Assembly: GCA_946405645.1 (NCBI GenBank)
Contig: CAMJHW010000062.1
Location: 1 to 8,153 of the forward strand
Length of the DNA stretch: 8,153 nucleotides
Origin: an uncultured Bacteroidales bacterium
Lineage (GTDB): Bacteria; Bacteroidota; Bacteroidia; Bacteroidales; UBA932
Direction: 5' to 3'
Each line of letters starts with the position of its first letter. Positions within the stretch are counted from its first letter, which is position 1. The position numbers were made by a program, and so were the translations under genes. The notes below the pieces were generated by a model. It saw only the letters and a program-made list of their open reading frames with translations, made no database searches and was not told the DNA's origin. This document shows positions 6,490 through 8,153 of this stretch, in pieces.

Positions 6490-6532
6490 GAGGATTTTCA
6501 AGTTTAAATCAATATAAACCAACTTAACAGTC

Positions 6533-8153
6533 ATGAAAAAGAGATGTTTAGCTATCGCTGCATTCGTCTTGGCCTTTGGCCTTGCGGCAGCGGCGCAAGG
6601 ACGCGCACCAGCGAAGCCTGCTGATGACAAAAAGGCTGATACTGAGCAAGAAAAGAAGAAGGAGCCGGAGCTTTCCTTTAAGTCCGGTCTTTTCGGTGTT
6701 GCCCAGAATGAAAAGGATTGGTATTTCGAGATTCCGGACAGCCTGCTCGGCAGGAGGATCCTGGCGGTAACCCGATTTGTGAGCAACACTCCCGGCGCCA
6801 GCGAGTATGGCGGCGAGGAGGTGACCGAAGCCATGATCTATTGGGAGAAGGCCGTCAACGGTAACCTGCTCCTAAGGGCCGACGTGCTGAATATAGCGGC
6901 CGAATCCGGAGACGATATCGAGAAGGCGGTCAATGTGAGCTCCGAGAATCCTATCGTCGCTTCGATAAAGCCCGAGTCCACCTCCAGCGAGGGAACGACC
7001 CGTGTCAAGGTGACCAGCCTCTTCGAGGGTGACAACCAGGTCTTCTCGCTGGATTCCCGTGCCAAGCGTTCGTATAACCTCGGAAATGTAAGGGGCGACG
7101 CGAGCTTCATAAACAGCATCCGCACCTATCCTATCAACACCGAGGTTACGGTCACCAAGACTTATGCGTACAATGCTCCGAACGCAGGCGGCCAGGGCGG
7201 CCCGCAGACTTCGAGGGCGCTTCCTGCCGGCATGCAGGCGGGTGCGGTAACACTTGTGCTCAATACATCTATGGTCCTGCTTCCGGAAGTTCCCATGCAG
7301 CAGCGTCTGTTCGACCCTCGCGTGGGCTTCTTCGCCGACGGTTACAGCAAGTTCACCGATGACCAGCAGGGTGTCGAGACAGTGCGTTTCATCACCCGCT
7401 GGCGCCTCGAGGCACGTCCCGAGGACGTCGAGAAGCAGAAGAGGGGAGAGCTTGTCGAGCCTGTCAAGCCCATCGTCTATTACATCGATCCCGCTACCCC
7501 GAAGCAGTGGCGTCCTTACCTCATCGCCGGCGTCAACGACTGGCAGAAGGCCTTCGAGCAGGCCGGATGGAAGAATGCCATCCACGCCGAGGAATGGCCG
7601 GAGGACAATCCCGACATGAGCCTTGAGGATGCCCGTTTCTCGGTGATCCGTTACCTGGCTTCCCCTACCGCCAACGCTTACGGACCTAATGTCCATGACC
7701 CGCGCTCCGGAGAGATCATCGAGAGCCACATCGGCTGGTATCACAATGTCATGACCCTGGTCCACGACTGGTACCAGGTCCAGGCAGGTGTCGTCGATCC
7801 GCGCGCCCGCAAGATCAAGTATGACGACGAGCTGATGGGCGACCTCATCCGTTTCGTCTCCTCGCACGAGGTCGGCCATACCCTCGGCCTGCGTCACAAC
7901 ATGGGCTCCAGCAGCCAGACCCCGGTGGAGAAGCTCCGCGACAAGGCCTGGGTGGAGGAGCACGGCCATACCGTCAGTATCATGGACTATGCCCGTTTCA
8001 ATTATGTGGCCCAGCCTGAGGACAACATCACCAAGGCCGGTCTGTATCCGCGTATCAACGATTACGACAAATGGGCCATCGAATTCGGTTATAAACCGAC
8101 GGAATACAAGACTCCGAAAGAGGATCATCTCTACTGGAACAAGGTCATCACCG
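6533..8153 (+). CDS. Secreted zinc-dependent metalloprotease, DUF5117/DUF4953 family (3' partial)
   Basis: The first 540 residues of a metzincin-like protease that runs off the right edge; family members are usually about 800 or more residues, so roughly a third is missing. A signal peptide is followed by a probable signal peptidase I site after AAAA (residues 18-21). A charged Lys/Glu/Asp/Pro linker spans about 22-50. FKSGLFGVAQNEKDWYFEIP (about 54-73) fits the DUF5118 segment, and the beta-rich region to about 300 fits DUF5117. The catalytic domain has HEVGHTLGLRH (445-455), the HExxHxxGxxH zinc motif with His445, His449, His455 and general base Glu446. SIMDY (Met484) is the probable Met-turn. 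RYLASPTANAYGPNVHDP upstream of the zinc site is also typical. It is predicted to act in the periplasm or outside the cell; substrates are unknown. The reading frame is open throughout. A 418-codon open frame on the opposite strand is its shadow. Confidence 0.92.
   Translation, partial: MKKRCLAIAAFVLAFGLAAAAQGRAPAKPADDKKADTEQEKKKEPELSFKSGLFGVAQNEKDWYFEIPDSLLGRRILAVTRFVSNTPGASEYGGEEVTEAMIYWEKAVNGNLLLRADVLNIAAESGDDIEKAVNVSSENPIVASIKPESTSSEGTTRVKVTSLFEGDNQVFSLDSRAKRSYNLGNVRGDASFINSIRTYPINTEVTVTKTYAYNAPNAGGQGGPQTSRALPAGMQAGAVTLVLNTSMVLLPEVPMQQRLFDPRVGFFADGYSKFTDDQQGVETVRFITRWRLEARPEDVEKQKRGELVEPVKPIVYYIDPATPKQWRPYLIAGVNDWQKAFEQAGWKNAIHAEEWPEDNPDMSLEDARFSVIRYLASPTANAYGPNVHDPRSGEIIESHIGWYHNVMTLVHDWYQVQAGVVDPRARKIKYDDELMGDLIRFVSSHEVGHTLGLRHNMGSSSQTPVEKLRDKAWVEEHGHTVSIMDYARFNYVAQPEDNITKAGLYPRINDYDKWAIEFGYKPTEYKTPKEDHLYWNKVIT

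Noticed and set aside
6488..6493. AGGAGG after the DUF3298 lipoprotein gene
   Set aside because: It is 39 bases before the protease ATG at 6533, too far to act as its ribosome binding site, and no closer start codon opens a frame with coding character.
6872..8128. 418-codon open frame on the minus strand
   Set aside because: It is antisense to the metalloprotease, whose zinc site and Met-turn are intact. No start signal or family motif is visible.

Overview
The window looks like a chromosomal segment of a GC-rich member of the Bacteroidales, probably a gut or animal-associated lineage; I cannot name the genus. The reasons are the Bacteroidota-type promoter element TAnnTTTG upstream of two genes (4349-4356 on the minus strand and 5088-5095 on the plus strand), the near absence of Shine-Dalgarno sequences, several exported lipoproteins, and protein families common in this group (TIGR03905 TSCPD protein, DUF3298 lipoprotein, DUF5117/DUF4953 metalloprotease). 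Eight genes are visible. Two are cut by the window edges.

Left third (1-2759): two Y-family translesion DNA polymerases face each other. On the plus strand is a UmuC-like polymerase whose N-terminus lies outside the window. It is translationally coupled by an ATGA overlap to a 73-residue YolD-like protein. On the minus strand is a DinB-type polymerase. The stop codons of the yolD-like gene and dinB are one base apart. Both polymerases carry a recognisable beta-clamp-binding pentapeptide near the C-terminus (QLELF and QMSLF).

Middle (2760-4459): dinB is the last gene of a minus-strand run in the order TSCPD protein, exported alpha/beta-hydrolase, dinB. The hydrolase stop codon TAG is followed at once, in the same frame, by the TTG start of dinB. 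A good Bacteroidota -7 element sits just before the TSCPD gene. A divergent intergenic region of 126 bases separates this run from the plus-strand genes.

Right half (4460-8153): a small lipoprotein ends in a strong intrinsic terminator. A well-placed promoter then starts a plus-strand run of a Bcp-type peroxiredoxin, a DUF3298/RsiV-like lipoprotein and a large secreted zinc metalloprotease that runs off the right edge. Spacings of 19 and 43 bases with no visible terminator suggest co-transcription of these three, though this is inferred.

No RNA gene, CRISPR array, insertion sequence or att site was seen. The most interesting region is the paired, convergent translesion polymerase locus with its two unusual translational junctions. 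I do not see convincing evidence of a wholly new system.
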